A DNA stretch of 51,164 bases, taken from the IMG/VR virus record IMGVR_UViG_3300030109_004133, positions 1-51,164 of that record; one strand, written 5' to 3'. The first letter of the stretch is position 1; each line of letters begins with the position of its first letter. Shown in pieces: positions 1-6,693 of the stretch. Position numbers and translations under genes: made by a program. The notes under the pieces are model-generated. The model worked only from the letters and a program-made list of their open reading frames with translations, did not search any database and had not been told where the DNA came from. Source of the stretch: a virus.

Positions 1-1
1 A

Positions 2-364
2 ACTTACGGGTTAAAAGATGCAGATTTAGAATTATTAATTTATTTAGATTGTAAAAAAAGATTTACACGAAACGATTTTATCAACGGAGTTTACACATAC
101 TCATGGGATAAAGCAAGATGGGAGAGGTTAAAAAGAGAAGGTTGGATAGAAACTTGGAGACATAGAAATAGAACAACTATAATGTATTCTATATTTAAAA
201 CTTCTTTTAAATGCTCTCAAATGATAAGCAGGATATATAGAATACTTTTAGGTGAAGAAGATTTACCAACATCTGAACGAAGTATTTTTTACAATAATGA
301 ATCATATACAGATAAAGTTTATAACAAAGCTATTGACGATATGATAAAAGATAAAGACAGATAA
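2..364 (+). CDS. Partial protein, winged-helix-like DNA-binding candidate
   Basis: The reading frame is open from the window edge, so the true start lies upstream and only the last 120 residues are visible. The visible part starts with a helix-rich stretch (GLKDADLELLIYLDCKKRF) followed by DKARWERLKREGWIETWRHR and a charged turn. This order resembles the recognition helix and wing of a MarR-type winged helix, as in small phage transcription factors. The tail is hydrophilic with Lys/Asp-rich helices. An internal Met at 182 would give a 60-residue product but would remove the helix-wing part, so the longer partial frame is preferred. It is followed within 2 bases by the next gene, suggesting one transcript. 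The DNA-binding role is an inference from pattern only. Confidence 0.55.
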   Translation, partial: TYGLKDADLELLIYLDCKKRFTRNDFINGVYTYSWDKARWERLKREGWIETWRHRNRTTIMYSIFKTSFKCSQMISRIYRILLGEEDLPTSERSIFYNNESYTDKVYNKAIDDMIKDKDR

Positions 365-365
365 T

Positions 366-686
366 ATGAAAGGAATAAAAAACATGGCTTATTGGAAGGC
401 AAAACATGCAGCTTCAGAAAAAAGCTCTCCAGCAAAAGTTAGTGACTCAGCTTTAGTTGATGCACAAGCAAAGCTAAACAGTACTGAGTTAGATTTTAGA
501 GAACCAGGTTGGGCTACAGCAGCTAGAGGTATTCATGAGGGCGCTAAAGGTGTTATGAAAAGTTTTGCTGATAAAAAGAAAGCTGGTGGTTTTGATGGTG
601 ATCCTGAAGCAGACGCTGCTCAAGCGGCTAATGTGCAGGATATTGTTTCAAAAACTGGAGACTTAGATACAGACGACGATTTATAA
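366..686 (+). CDS. Small hydrophilic phage protein with SPAK motif
   Basis: A 106-residue protein of unknown function. The start is 2 bases after the previous stop; an alternative start at 384 (MAYWKAKHAA, 100 residues) has the A-rich leader AATAAAAAAC seen before many starts here and may be the real one. The N-terminal third is basic and contains SSPAK, a motif shared with other small proteins in the window (near 1.4, 40 and 46.6 kb). The middle is Ala/Gly/Lys-rich and the C-terminus is acidic (DLDTDDDL). There is no signal peptide or membrane segment. It may be a virion-associated or DNA-associated protein, but nothing proves this. Confidence 0.6.
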   Translation: MKGIKNMAYWKAKHAASEKSSPAKVSDSALVDAQAKLNSTELDFREPGWATAARGIHEGAKGVMKSFADKKKAGGFDGDPEADAAQAANVQDIVSKTGDLDTDDDL

Positions 687-691
687 TAGCT

Positions 692-1057
692 ATGTTTAAA
701 TTACCTAATCAAAAACATAGAAAAGTTACCAAAGGCAGGTTTTTTAACGTTAAAGAAGAAGCTGCACCAGGTACGCCGTTATTTAGAAAAAAACTAGGAC
801 AAAATATACAGGGTGAAGCTAATGATGATGGAAGTATATTTTTAGACGTTTCAGTTGAAAAAGGAAGTAGAGAAGAAGAAGAGATACTAACTCACGAAAT
901 GAAACATCTAACAGATATGAAAATAGGTAAACTTAAGTATACTGACAACGATATAACGTGGGACGGTAAAAAGTACGAAAGAGCACAAGGTCACATATTG
1001 TACAACGGTGAATGGTTACCAGAAGGTAGTAAAGATTTTCCTTGGGAAAAACACTAA
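692..1057 (+). CDS. HExxH-motif protein, possible small metallopeptidase
   Basis: A 121-residue protein with the sequence EEEILTHEMKHLTDMK around residues 62-77. HEMKH fits the zinc-binding HExxH signature of metallopeptidases, on a helix preceded by an acidic stretch. A basic N-terminus (KHRKVTKGRFF) and a C-terminus rich in Trp, Lys and Glu surround it. No third zinc ligand can be assigned with certainty. It is much shorter than normal zincin domains, so it may be a minimal peptidase, an inactive relative or a coincidental match. It sits between two small basic proteins (366 and 1068), which could be substrates, but that is speculation. The start is 5 bases after the preceding stop. Confidence 0.6.
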   Translation: MFKLPNQKHRKVTKGRFFNVKEEAAPGTPLFRKKLGQNIQGEANDDGSIFLDVSVEKGSREEEEILTHEMKHLTDMKIGKLKYTDNDITWDGKKYERAQGHILYNGEWLPEGSKDFPWEKH

Positions 1058-1067
1058 AAATAAAAAC

Positions 1068-1379
1068 ATGGGATATAAAATGAAGGGATTTCGAGGGTTT
1101 AAAGGTGGTGGTAAAAAAACCAAGATATCTAAAAATCAACAAAGAATAGTTGGTGAAAACACTGGTGAAATTAAAACAGATAAAAAAGGACATAAATATG
1201 TGTTACAAGACTATGATACTGATTATGGCATAATGAAAGGTGATACTGTTAAATTGTCTGGTGACTTTCCAAAAGTAGGTAATTATTTAATGGGAGGTGA
1301 CTACTACGGTAAACAAACTAAAAAAAGTTTAAAAAGAAAATCTGGGCCAAAAACATATAAAATAAAAAACGAAAAGTAA
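1068..1379 (+). CDS. Small basic protein of the MGYKMKGF-tag family
   Basis: A 103-residue lysine-rich protein of unknown function. I chose the ATG at 1068 because it follows the leader AAATAAAAAC and begins MGYKMKGFRGFKGGGKK, the same N-terminus found in proteins at 1379, 39957 and 46401. A longer frame from 1008 would run into the preceding gene and hide this tag. The rest is mixed beta and charged sequence (KYVLQDYDTDYGIMKGDTVK) with a strongly basic C-terminus (KSLKRKSGPKTYKIKNEK). Its stop overlaps the next ATG by one base (TAATG), implying coupled translation with the next family member. The high positive charge suggests nucleic-acid or membrane contact; this is inference. Confidence 0.65.
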   Translation: MGYKMKGFRGFKGGGKKTKISKNQQRIVGENTGEIKTDKKGHKYVLQDYDTDYGIMKGDTVKLSGDFPKVGNYLMGGDYYGKQTKKSLKRKSGPKTYKIKNEK

Positions 1380-1789
1380 TGGGATATAAAATGAACGGTT
1401 TTTCTGGTTATGGTAACTCACCAGCCAAAAAAGATAAAAAATCAAAAAAGAAAGACAAGCCAATGCAAGGGCCAATACCTGAGCAAAATATAAAATTACA
1501 GCCAGGTGAAAATGAAGGCACTTGGATATACGGTAGAGGTTATAAAGGCGATGATCCAAAAGGAGGTATAGCAGAAATGAAAGCTGACAAAAAAAATGTT
1601 GGAAGTGATTTTGTAAAACGAGAAAGAATTATTGATTATGACAATAGAGCTGGTTATTTAGAGCAAAACGATTTAATGGATTTAGAAGGAGATAATAGTC
1701 CAGAAGCTAATAAAAAAAGAAAAAAATTAAAAGCAACTATTAAAACACTTGATCGTGAGGCTCAGATCATGAGAGATAGAAAAGGATAA
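1379..1789 (+). CDS. Small charged protein of the MGYKMKGF-tag family
   Basis: A 136-residue protein beginning MGYKMNGFSGYGNSPAKK, so it carries both the shared N-terminal tag and the NSPAK motif. A run of lysines follows (KKDKKSKKKDK), then a more structured middle (NEGTWIYGRGYKGDDPKGG) and a charged helical C-terminus (NKKRKKLKATIKTLDREAQ). The start overlaps the stop of the previous family member by one base. There is no signal peptide, membrane helix or known enzyme motif. The tandem arrangement of two tag-bearing genes suggests duplication of the N-terminal part with divergence of the remainder. Function unknown; virion-associated DNA-binding is one possibility. Confidence 0.65.
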   Translation: MGYKMNGFSGYGNSPAKKDKKSKKKDKPMQGPIPEQNIKLQPGENEGTWIYGRGYKGDDPKGGIAEMKADKKNVGSDFVKRERIIDYDNRAGYLEQNDLMDLEGDNSPEANKKRKKLKATIKTLDREAQIMRDRKG

Positions 1790-1801
1790 AAAACAAACAA
1801 T

Positions 1802-2188
1802 ATGCTAGACAAACTATTTTCAGCCGGTGCTGGAGAATTAATAAAAAATGTAGGTGGAGTTATAGATAACCTACACACGTCAAAAGAAGAAAAGCTTGAG
1901 GCGGAAAATAAAATCAAAGATATGATAATGGGTTACGAAGCTGAAATGCAAAAGCAAGTAACTGAAAGATGGAAGGTAGACATGCAGTCAGATTCATGGC
2001 TGTCTAAAAACATAAGACCACTAGTTTTAATATTTCTATGTGTATCAACAGTATTGTTAATATTTATCGATGCTGGTGTTATATCATTTGAGGTTAAAGC
2101 TTCATGGGTAGACTTATTACAACTAGTATTAATAACTGTGATCGGTGCCTATTTTGGTGGTCGTTCACTAGAAAAAGTAAAAAAATAA
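1802..2188 (+). CDS. Holin, 3-TM (GTA-type) family
   Basis: A 128-residue membrane protein. The N-terminal half is a charged, probably coiled-coil segment (SKEEKLEAENKIKDMI) with an amphipathic start (LFSAGAGELIKNVGGVI). Two clear hydrophobic helices follow: about residues 73-92 (RPLVLIFLCVSTVLLIFI) and 103-118 (LLQLVLITVIGAYFGG), then the ending GGRSLEKVKK. The motif order SKNIRP, two TM helices, GGRS matches the holin family called Holin of 3TMs, for gene-transfer release. Such proteins form inner-membrane holes that let the endolysin reach the cell wall. The probable endolysin of this phage is far away at 45.9 kb, so the lysis genes are split. Family assignment is fairly confident. Confidence 0.8.
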   Translation: MLDKLFSAGAGELIKNVGGVIDNLHTSKEEKLEAENKIKDMIMGYEAEMQKQVTERWKVDMQSDSWLSKNIRPLVLIFLCVSTVLLIFIDAGVISFEVKASWVDLLQLVLITVIGAYFGGRSLEKVKK

Positions 2189-2192
2189 AATT

Positions 2193-2762
2193 ATGGGAAT
2201 AAATTCAACAGCTACAGCTTATAACTTTGGTCAACTAGGATCTGCTTTTTTAGATCATTCAGGTAACACAGTAACTACCCCAGAGGGAATGGCTATTGTA
2301 GCAATAACATTTTTAGCTGAAACAGAACTAAGCGCTTTAGTAGCAAAAGATGCTAATATTTTTCCAAACATAGGAGCTGCAGCTCATGATAGAGGTCATC
2401 AAACTATACAGGTAAACGGTGCTGTTAGTAGTTCTGCTACTATAGCTTTTGACGTTACAACAGCTTCTTTAGGTTTAAAAGTTGGAGATGAAGTATATCT
2501 TACGGCTACAGGTGCTCTTTTAGGTACAATAGTAACACTAGGTGCTAGTAATATCATTATTAGCGCTACAACAAGTATTACTGATGATCATTACATTAGC
2601 ATTCTAACCCCAGATAAAAACGATGGTGGTAATGAAGGTGTAGGTGGTATGGCTATAGATTCAAGTAATTCTTTTCCAGCTGGATTAACAATATATGGTA
2701 GATGGGATTCTGTATCGTTAAACGATAATGATGGTGCACTTATAGCTTATTTTGGATACTAA
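2193..2762 (+). CDS. Beta-rich phage structural protein
   Basis: A 189-residue protein with Gly/Ala/Thr/Ser-rich beta-strand sequence and no membrane segment. Residues about 80-118 (ASLGLKVGDEVYLTATGALL followed by a strand pair) resemble small beta domains of phage fibre or decoration proteins; a similar KVGD pattern occurs in the protein at 43247. The C-terminus (AGLTIYGRWDSVSLNDNDGA) resembles C-termini of marine phage capsid-surface proteins. It lies 4 bases after the holin and overlaps the next gene by one base, within a run of small genes upstream of the terminase. A head decoration or fibre role is likely but unproven. Confidence 0.6.
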   Translation: MGINSTATAYNFGQLGSAFLDHSGNTVTTPEGMAIVAITFLAETELSALVAKDANIFPNIGAAAHDRGHQTIQVNGAVSSSATIAFDVTTASLGLKVGDEVYLTATGALLGTIVTLGASNIIISATTSITDDHYISILTPDKNDGGNEGVGGMAIDSSNSFPAGLTIYGRWDSVSLNDNDGALIAYFGY

Positions 2763-3139
2763 TGTCATTAGGTAACGCAAACACATCAGCTCAAGCTAGA
2801 GGAAAAGCTAAACCTGTTATGGTTAAAAGACGTAAGGAAGTTGTAGCGGCTAAAGGAGCTGGTACAATTACAGCTACACTTATAACTGGAGCCGACACCG
2901 GATCAGACGCCTGTGGGACAGCTATTTCTTTTGACCAAACGTATTATTTGAGAAATGGAGATTTCACTGGGGAGGCGGGATCCTATATACCAAACGGTGG
3001 TACAAAAATATATACCCGCCCAAGAATAAATGACAAGTACGCTTTAACAGAGGGTCTTTATAAGTTTAAAGTTGGCGAGACAGATTATCTTTTAGACGTA
3101 GCATCAAACCTTACAGCTAGAGCAACTATTTGTAGATAA
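2762..3139 (+). CDS. Small structural protein, unknown role
   Basis: A 125-residue protein. The N-terminus is basic and flexible (MSLGNANTSAQARGKAKPVM, then KRRKEV). The rest is beta-rich with two cysteines (residues near 50 and 124) and ends DVASNLTARATICR. The start overlaps the stop of the upstream structural gene (TAATG), so the two are probably translated together and may act together on the virion. No known domain can be named with confidence. The Lys/Arg-rich tail followed by a beta domain is compatible with a capsid cement or minor head protein. Confidence 0.55.
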   Translation: MSLGNANTSAQARGKAKPVMVKRRKEVVAAKGAGTITATLITGADTGSDACGTAISFDQTYYLRNGDFTGEAGSYIPNGGTKIYTRPRINDKYALTEGLYKFKVGETDYLLDVASNLTARATICR

Positions 3140-3166
3140 ATAAATAATTAACTTAAATTAAATAAC

Positions 3167-3460
3167 ATGACAAAAAAAGAAAAGGTTCTGGACCTTAAAC
3201 CAGAAAGAGTTAGCGACGAAGAGTTAGTAAAACTACAGTCGACAATAAGAACTATAGATAGACTAACTTCTGACGTTGGTAGAATTGAGGTTCAAAAATA
3301 TGCAGCTTTAGTTGCTATGCAAAAAGTACAAGGTAATGTTGATGAAATGAGAACAGAGTTTATGAACAAGTATGGTACTGATAATATTAACATTCAAACT
3401 GGTGACATTGCTTACACGCCAGAAGAAACAACTAAAGAAAATGGCGAAGTTAATTCGTAA
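3167..3460 (+). CDS. Small coiled-coil protein
   Basis: A 97-residue acidic protein. Residues about 15-75 form a long amphipathic helix (SDEELVKLQSTIRTIDRLTS and the following segment up to MNKYGTD), with a short polar tail (TPEETTKENGEVNS). The start follows an A/T-rich leader ending AAATAACATG. The last 20 bases overlap the next gene. Helical proteins of this size near portal and terminase genes often act as assembly chaperones or small terminase partners, but nothing here proves it. No enzyme motif or membrane segment. Confidence 0.6.
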   Translation: MTKKEKVLDLKPERVSDEELVKLQSTIRTIDRLTSDVGRIEVQKYAALVAMQKVQGNVDEMRTEFMNKYGTDNINIQTGDIAYTPEETTKENGEVNS

Positions 3461-3662
3461 AATATCTATAGGTAAAGATTATAAGAATGACGCTATGCAC
3501 TATGCCGTGGGGCAAGAAGTGTATGGTGGTCATACTATTTGTGATATAATAGAAGAAGACGATAAGTTTTCTATATATATCAAAAAGAAAAAAGATGTTT
3601 TACCTTGGAAAGACTTTAATAAAAACATGGCGGTTTCTATAGAATACAACTTAGAGTACTAA
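3441..3662 (+). CDS. Small conserved-type hypothetical protein
   Basis: A 73-residue protein starting MAKLIRKISIGKDYKNDAMH. I chose the ATG at 3441, preceded by ACTAAAGAAA, over an upstream in-frame Met at 3372 that would bury most of the overlap in the previous gene. The sequence alternates short strands with charged turns (DKFSIYIKKKKDVLPWKDF) and ends SIEYNLEY. The order of this small gene followed by a GroES-like gene suggests a linked function in capsid assembly, but I cannot name a family. It overlaps both neighbours slightly, as in a tightly coupled operon. Confidence 0.55.
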   Translation: MAKLIRKISIGKDYKNDAMHYAVGQEVYGGHTICDIIEEDDKFSIYIKKKKDVLPWKDFNKNMAVSIEYNLEY

Positions 3663-4252
3663 TGAAAAGCGTTTACAACTTTGTTGTAACACCAAAAGGA
3701 GAAAGATATAACAATACTAAAAAAATAGATGGTGGAGAGTTAATTGTTAACACAGAGATATCTAATCATCAATATATTAATAGAGAGGCTATTGTTATAT
3801 CAACACCAATTATTGGTGATACAGACATAAAACCAGGAGATACGGTTATAGTTCATCATAATGTTTTTCGCAGATGGCACAATGTAAGAGGTGAAGAAAA
3901 AAACAGTAGAGCTTACTTTAACGAAAATACTTACCTTTTAAACGATGATCAAATCTTTTTATATAAAAGAAGTGGAAAGTGGAAAGCGCCAAAGGGTTAT
4001 TGTTTTGTAACACCTATAAAAGCCACAGATCAATTTAATACTGAGTCTGAAAAACCTTTACAAGGTATAGTTAAATATTCTGACGGCACAGTTAACGTTG
4101 GAGATTTAATTGGTTTTAGACCAAATAGTGAATATGAGTTTGTCGTTGATGGCGAGAGACTATACAGAGTTTTATCTAATTTTATTACAATCAAATATGA
4201 ACATCAAGGAAACGAAAAAACTTATAATCCAAGCTGGGCACAGAGCAGTTGA
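3662..4252 (+). CDS. GroES-like co-chaperonin (gp31-type) candidate
   Basis: A 196-residue protein with GroES-like layout. It starts with a strand and basic turn (VYNFVVTPKGERYNNTKK), a mobile-loop-like segment, and then IKPGDTVIVHHNVFRRWH near residues 56-73, typical of the GroES beta barrel. A second barrel-like half follows: YCFVTPIKA, a polar loop, and VNVGDLIGFRPNSEYEFVVD with a closing strand. It is about twice as long as bacterial GroES (about 97 residues). Phage co-chaperonins such as T4 gp31 replace host GroES when the major capsid protein is folded; the position just upstream of terminase, portal and capsid genes fits. Assignment rests on motif spacing only. Confidence 0.55.
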   Translation: MKSVYNFVVTPKGERYNNTKKIDGGELIVNTEISNHQYINREAIVISTPIIGDTDIKPGDTVIVHHNVFRRWHNVRGEEKNSRAYFNENTYLLNDDQIFLYKRSGKWKAPKGYCFVTPIKATDQFNTESEKPLQGIVKYSDGTVNVGDLIGFRPNSEYEFVVDGERLYRVLSNFITIKYEHQGNEKTYNPSWAQSS

Positions 4253-4475
4253 AGAGCTTATTAATGTAGCTAGAGAAAAAATTATTACTAATACAGAGGA
4301 TGACGTATCAGCTGATAGATTAAAAAACGCTGCGGCTACTAAAAAATTGGCTATATTTGACGCGTTTGAAATACTTAACAGAATCCAAGAAGAAGAAAAC
4401 ATGCTTGAGGGCAAAGCACCTGAAGAAAGAAAAAAAGACGTATTTAAAGGATTTGCAGAGGGAAGATCAAAATGA
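4197..4475 (+). CDS. Small helical protein, possible terminase small subunit
   Basis: A 92-residue protein. The ATG at 4197 (MNIKETKKLIIQAGHRAVEE) is preferred because an earlier in-frame Met at 4110 would extend far into the GroES-like gene. The product is almost fully helical and charged, with AGHRAVEELINVAREKII and a second helix AIFDAFEILNRIQEEENML. It ends with the stop overlapping the terminase start (ATGA at 4472). Position directly before the large subunit and the helical make-up suggest a terminase small subunit, but no clear helix-turn-helix is visible and the protein is short. This is an inference from context. Confidence 0.55.
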   Translation: MNIKETKKLIIQAGHRAVEELINVAREKIITNTEDDVSADRLKNAAATKKLAIFDAFEILNRIQEEENMLEGKAPEERKKDVFKGFAEGRSK

Positions 4476-6691
4476 AATACGAGCAAGAGTTAATAAAAAT
4501 AATAGAGCCTATAAAAAGAACAACAATTAGTAGGCTCAATAAAAGTAAAAAATGGAAATATGGATACAATAAAGAACATGATATCGTGGTTATCTCTAAA
4601 ACTGGTCGCATTGGACAAGTGGTGGAGATTCAAAATTTGCGAATTGGGCTGCCGCCTGAACCGAAAAAAGTGTATTTGCACAGAAACAACAAGTGGCAAA
4701 AAATAGAATATCCAAAAGAATTAAGTAGATTAAAAAATATATTCGACTGGAGAAACTATCCAGAACAACAAAAAGAACAATGGTACGATTACATTGACGA
4801 AGAGTTTAAAAGAAGAGAAGAAGGGTTTTGGTTTATGAATGATAATAAACCAACTTATATAACAGGTACGCATTACATGTACTTGCAGTGGAGTAAAATC
4901 GATGTAGGTGCTCCTGATTTCAGAGAAGCTAATAGAATATTTTATATATTTTGGGAGGCTTGCAAAGCAGATAAAAGATGTTATGGTATGTGTTACCTTA
5001 AAAACAGAAGATCTGGTTTTTCTTTTATGTCTTCTGCGGAAACTGTAAATCAAGCAACAATATCAAGTGACGCAAGGTTTGGTGTGTTATCTAAGACAGG
5101 TGCTGATGCTAAAAAAATGTTTACAGACAAAGTAGTGCCAATTAGTATTAATTATCCGTTTTTCTTTAAACCAATACAAGATGGTATGGACAGGCCAAAG
5201 TCAGAACTTGCGTACAGAGTACCAGCTAGTAAATTTACAAGAAAAAAAATAACAGCAAATGAACGTATTGAAGACATTAAAGGTTTAGATACAACCATTG
5301 ACTGGAAAAATACTGGTGATAACAGTTATGATGGTGAAAAGTTAAACTTACTAGTGCATGATGAAAGTGGTAAATGGGAAAGACCCGATAATATATTAAA
5401 CAACTGGAGAGTTACAAAAACGTGTTTACGATTAGGTAGTAGGATAGTTGGTAAATGCATGATGGGCTCAACTTCAAACGCATTAGACAAAGGTGGAGAC
5501 AACTTTAAAAAACTATACAACTCATCAGATGTCAGCCAGCGAAATAGAAATGGTCAGACAAAATCTGGTTTATACTCTTTGTTTATCCCAATGGAATGGA
5601 ACTACGAAGGATTTATTGACCAATTCGGACATCCTGTATTTGATAACCCTGACACAGATGTACTCGGACCAGATGGAGAACTAATAGAATACGGAATAAT
5701 AGAACATTGGCAAAACGAAGCTGATGGTTTAAAATCTGATCAAGACGCTTTAAATGAGTTTTACCGTCAGTTTCCTAGAACAACTGAACACGCTTTTAGA
5801 GATGAGGCTTTAAATAGTATATTTAATTTAGTTAAAATATACGAACAAATAGATTACAACGAAGAAATGTCTAGAACGTTAGGAATAACAACTGGAAACT
5901 TTCAATGGGTTGGAGGGGTTAAAGATACTAGTGTATTGTTTTATCCAGATCAAAAAGGTAGGTTTAAAATAAACTGGACACCACCAATGAATTTACAAAA
6001 CAATATTGTTGTAAAAAACGGAGTAAGATATCCTGGAAACGAACACATGGGAGCTTTTGGATGTGACTCTTACGATATATCAGGAACGGTTGATGGAAGA
6101 GGCTCTAAAGGAGCCTTGCACGGTTTAACTAAATTTAGTATGGAAGATTCTCCTGCAAATCAATTTTTTTTAGAATACATAGCCAGACCACAAACAGCTG
6201 ATATATTTTTTGAAGATGTTTTAATGGCTTTAGTATTTTATGGTATGCCAATACTAGCAGAAAACAATAAACCTAGATTACTTTATTATTTGAGACGTAG
6301 AGGTTATAGAGGTTTTAGCATGAACAGACCAGACAAAGTGTGGAACAAATTATCCGTAGCTGAAAAAGAAGTTGGAGGTATACCTAACTCAAGCGAAGAT
6401 ATAAAACAAGCTCACGCAGCTGCTATTGAAATGTATATACAAAGTCATGTTGGAATGAAGAGCGATAACTCTTTTGGTAATATGAGTTTTAATAGAACTT
6501 TAAATGATTGGGCAAGATTTGATATAACAAAAAGAACAAAGTTTGATGCCGCGATAAGTAGCGGGCTAGCAGTTATGGCTTGTAATAGGCATCTATATAG
6601 ACCAAACGCTACCGTAGAAAAACCTAGTTTAGATATACACATATCTAGGTATTCAAACTCTGGTAACGCGTCAAAAATAATTAAAAAATAA
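4472..6691 (+). CDS. terL: Terminase large subunit
   Basis: A 739-residue DNA-packaging motor. It hydrolyses ATP to drive DNA into the procapsid through the portal and cuts the concatemer with its nuclease domain. Visible motifs: a deviant P-loop at about residues 176-188 (LKNRRSGFSFMSS, with basic residues before Ser-Gly instead of the usual GKS/T); Walker B with catalytic Glu at about 291-299 (LNLLVHDES); coupling motif MMGSTS near 330; RNase H-fold nuclease Asp at about 532 (GAFGCDSYD); and a second nuclease motif near 590-598 (YGMPILAENN). Length and motif order fit large terminases of podovirus-like phages. The start overlaps the preceding stop by 4 bases; the portal gene follows after 2 bases. 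Confidence 0.9.
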   Translation: MKYEQELIKIIEPIKRTTISRLNKSKKWKYGYNKEHDIVVISKTGRIGQVVEIQNLRIGLPPEPKKVYLHRNNKWQKIEYPKELSRLKNIFDWRNYPEQQKEQWYDYIDEEFKRREEGFWFMNDNKPTYITGTHYMYLQWSKIDVGAPDFREANRIFYIFWEACKADKRCYGMCYLKNRRSGFSFMSSAETVNQATISSDARFGVLSKTGADAKKMFTDKVVPISINYPFFFKPIQDGMDRPKSELAYRVPASKFTRKKITANERIEDIKGLDTTIDWKNTGDNSYDGEKLNLLVHDESGKWERPDNILNNWRVTKTCLRLGSRIVGKCMMGSTSNALDKGGDNFKKLYNSSDVSQRNRNGQTKSGLYSLFIPMEWNYEGFIDQFGHPVFDNPDTDVLGPDGELIEYGIIEHWQNEADGLKSDQDALNEFYRQFPRTTEHAFRDEALNSIFNLVKIYEQIDYNEEMSRTLGITTGNFQWVGGVKDTSVLFYPDQKGRFKINWTPPMNLQNNIVVKNGVRYPGNEHMGAFGCDSYDISGTVDGRGSKGALHGLTKFSMEDSPANQFFLEYIARPQTADIFFEDVLMALVFYGMPILAENNKPRLLYYLRRRGYRGFSMNRPDKVWNKLSVAEKEVGGIPNSSEDIKQAHAAAIEMYIQSHVGMKSDNSFGNMSFNRTLNDWARFDITKRTKFDAAISSGLAVMACNRHLYRPNATVEKPSLDIHISRYSNSGNASKIIKK

Positions 6692-6693
6692 AT

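Noticed and set aside
1008-1067. Extended N-terminus (20 residues) for the gene at 1068
   Set aside because: It overlaps the preceding gene by 50 bases and hides the MGYKMKGF tag shared with three other genes; the ATG at 1068 has the usual A-rich leader.
4172-4486. Open frame of 104 codons on the minus strand
   Set aside because: It lies fully antisense to the small helical gene and the terminase start; its Ser/Phe/Leu make-up is that of a reverse reading of Lys/Glu-rich codons.
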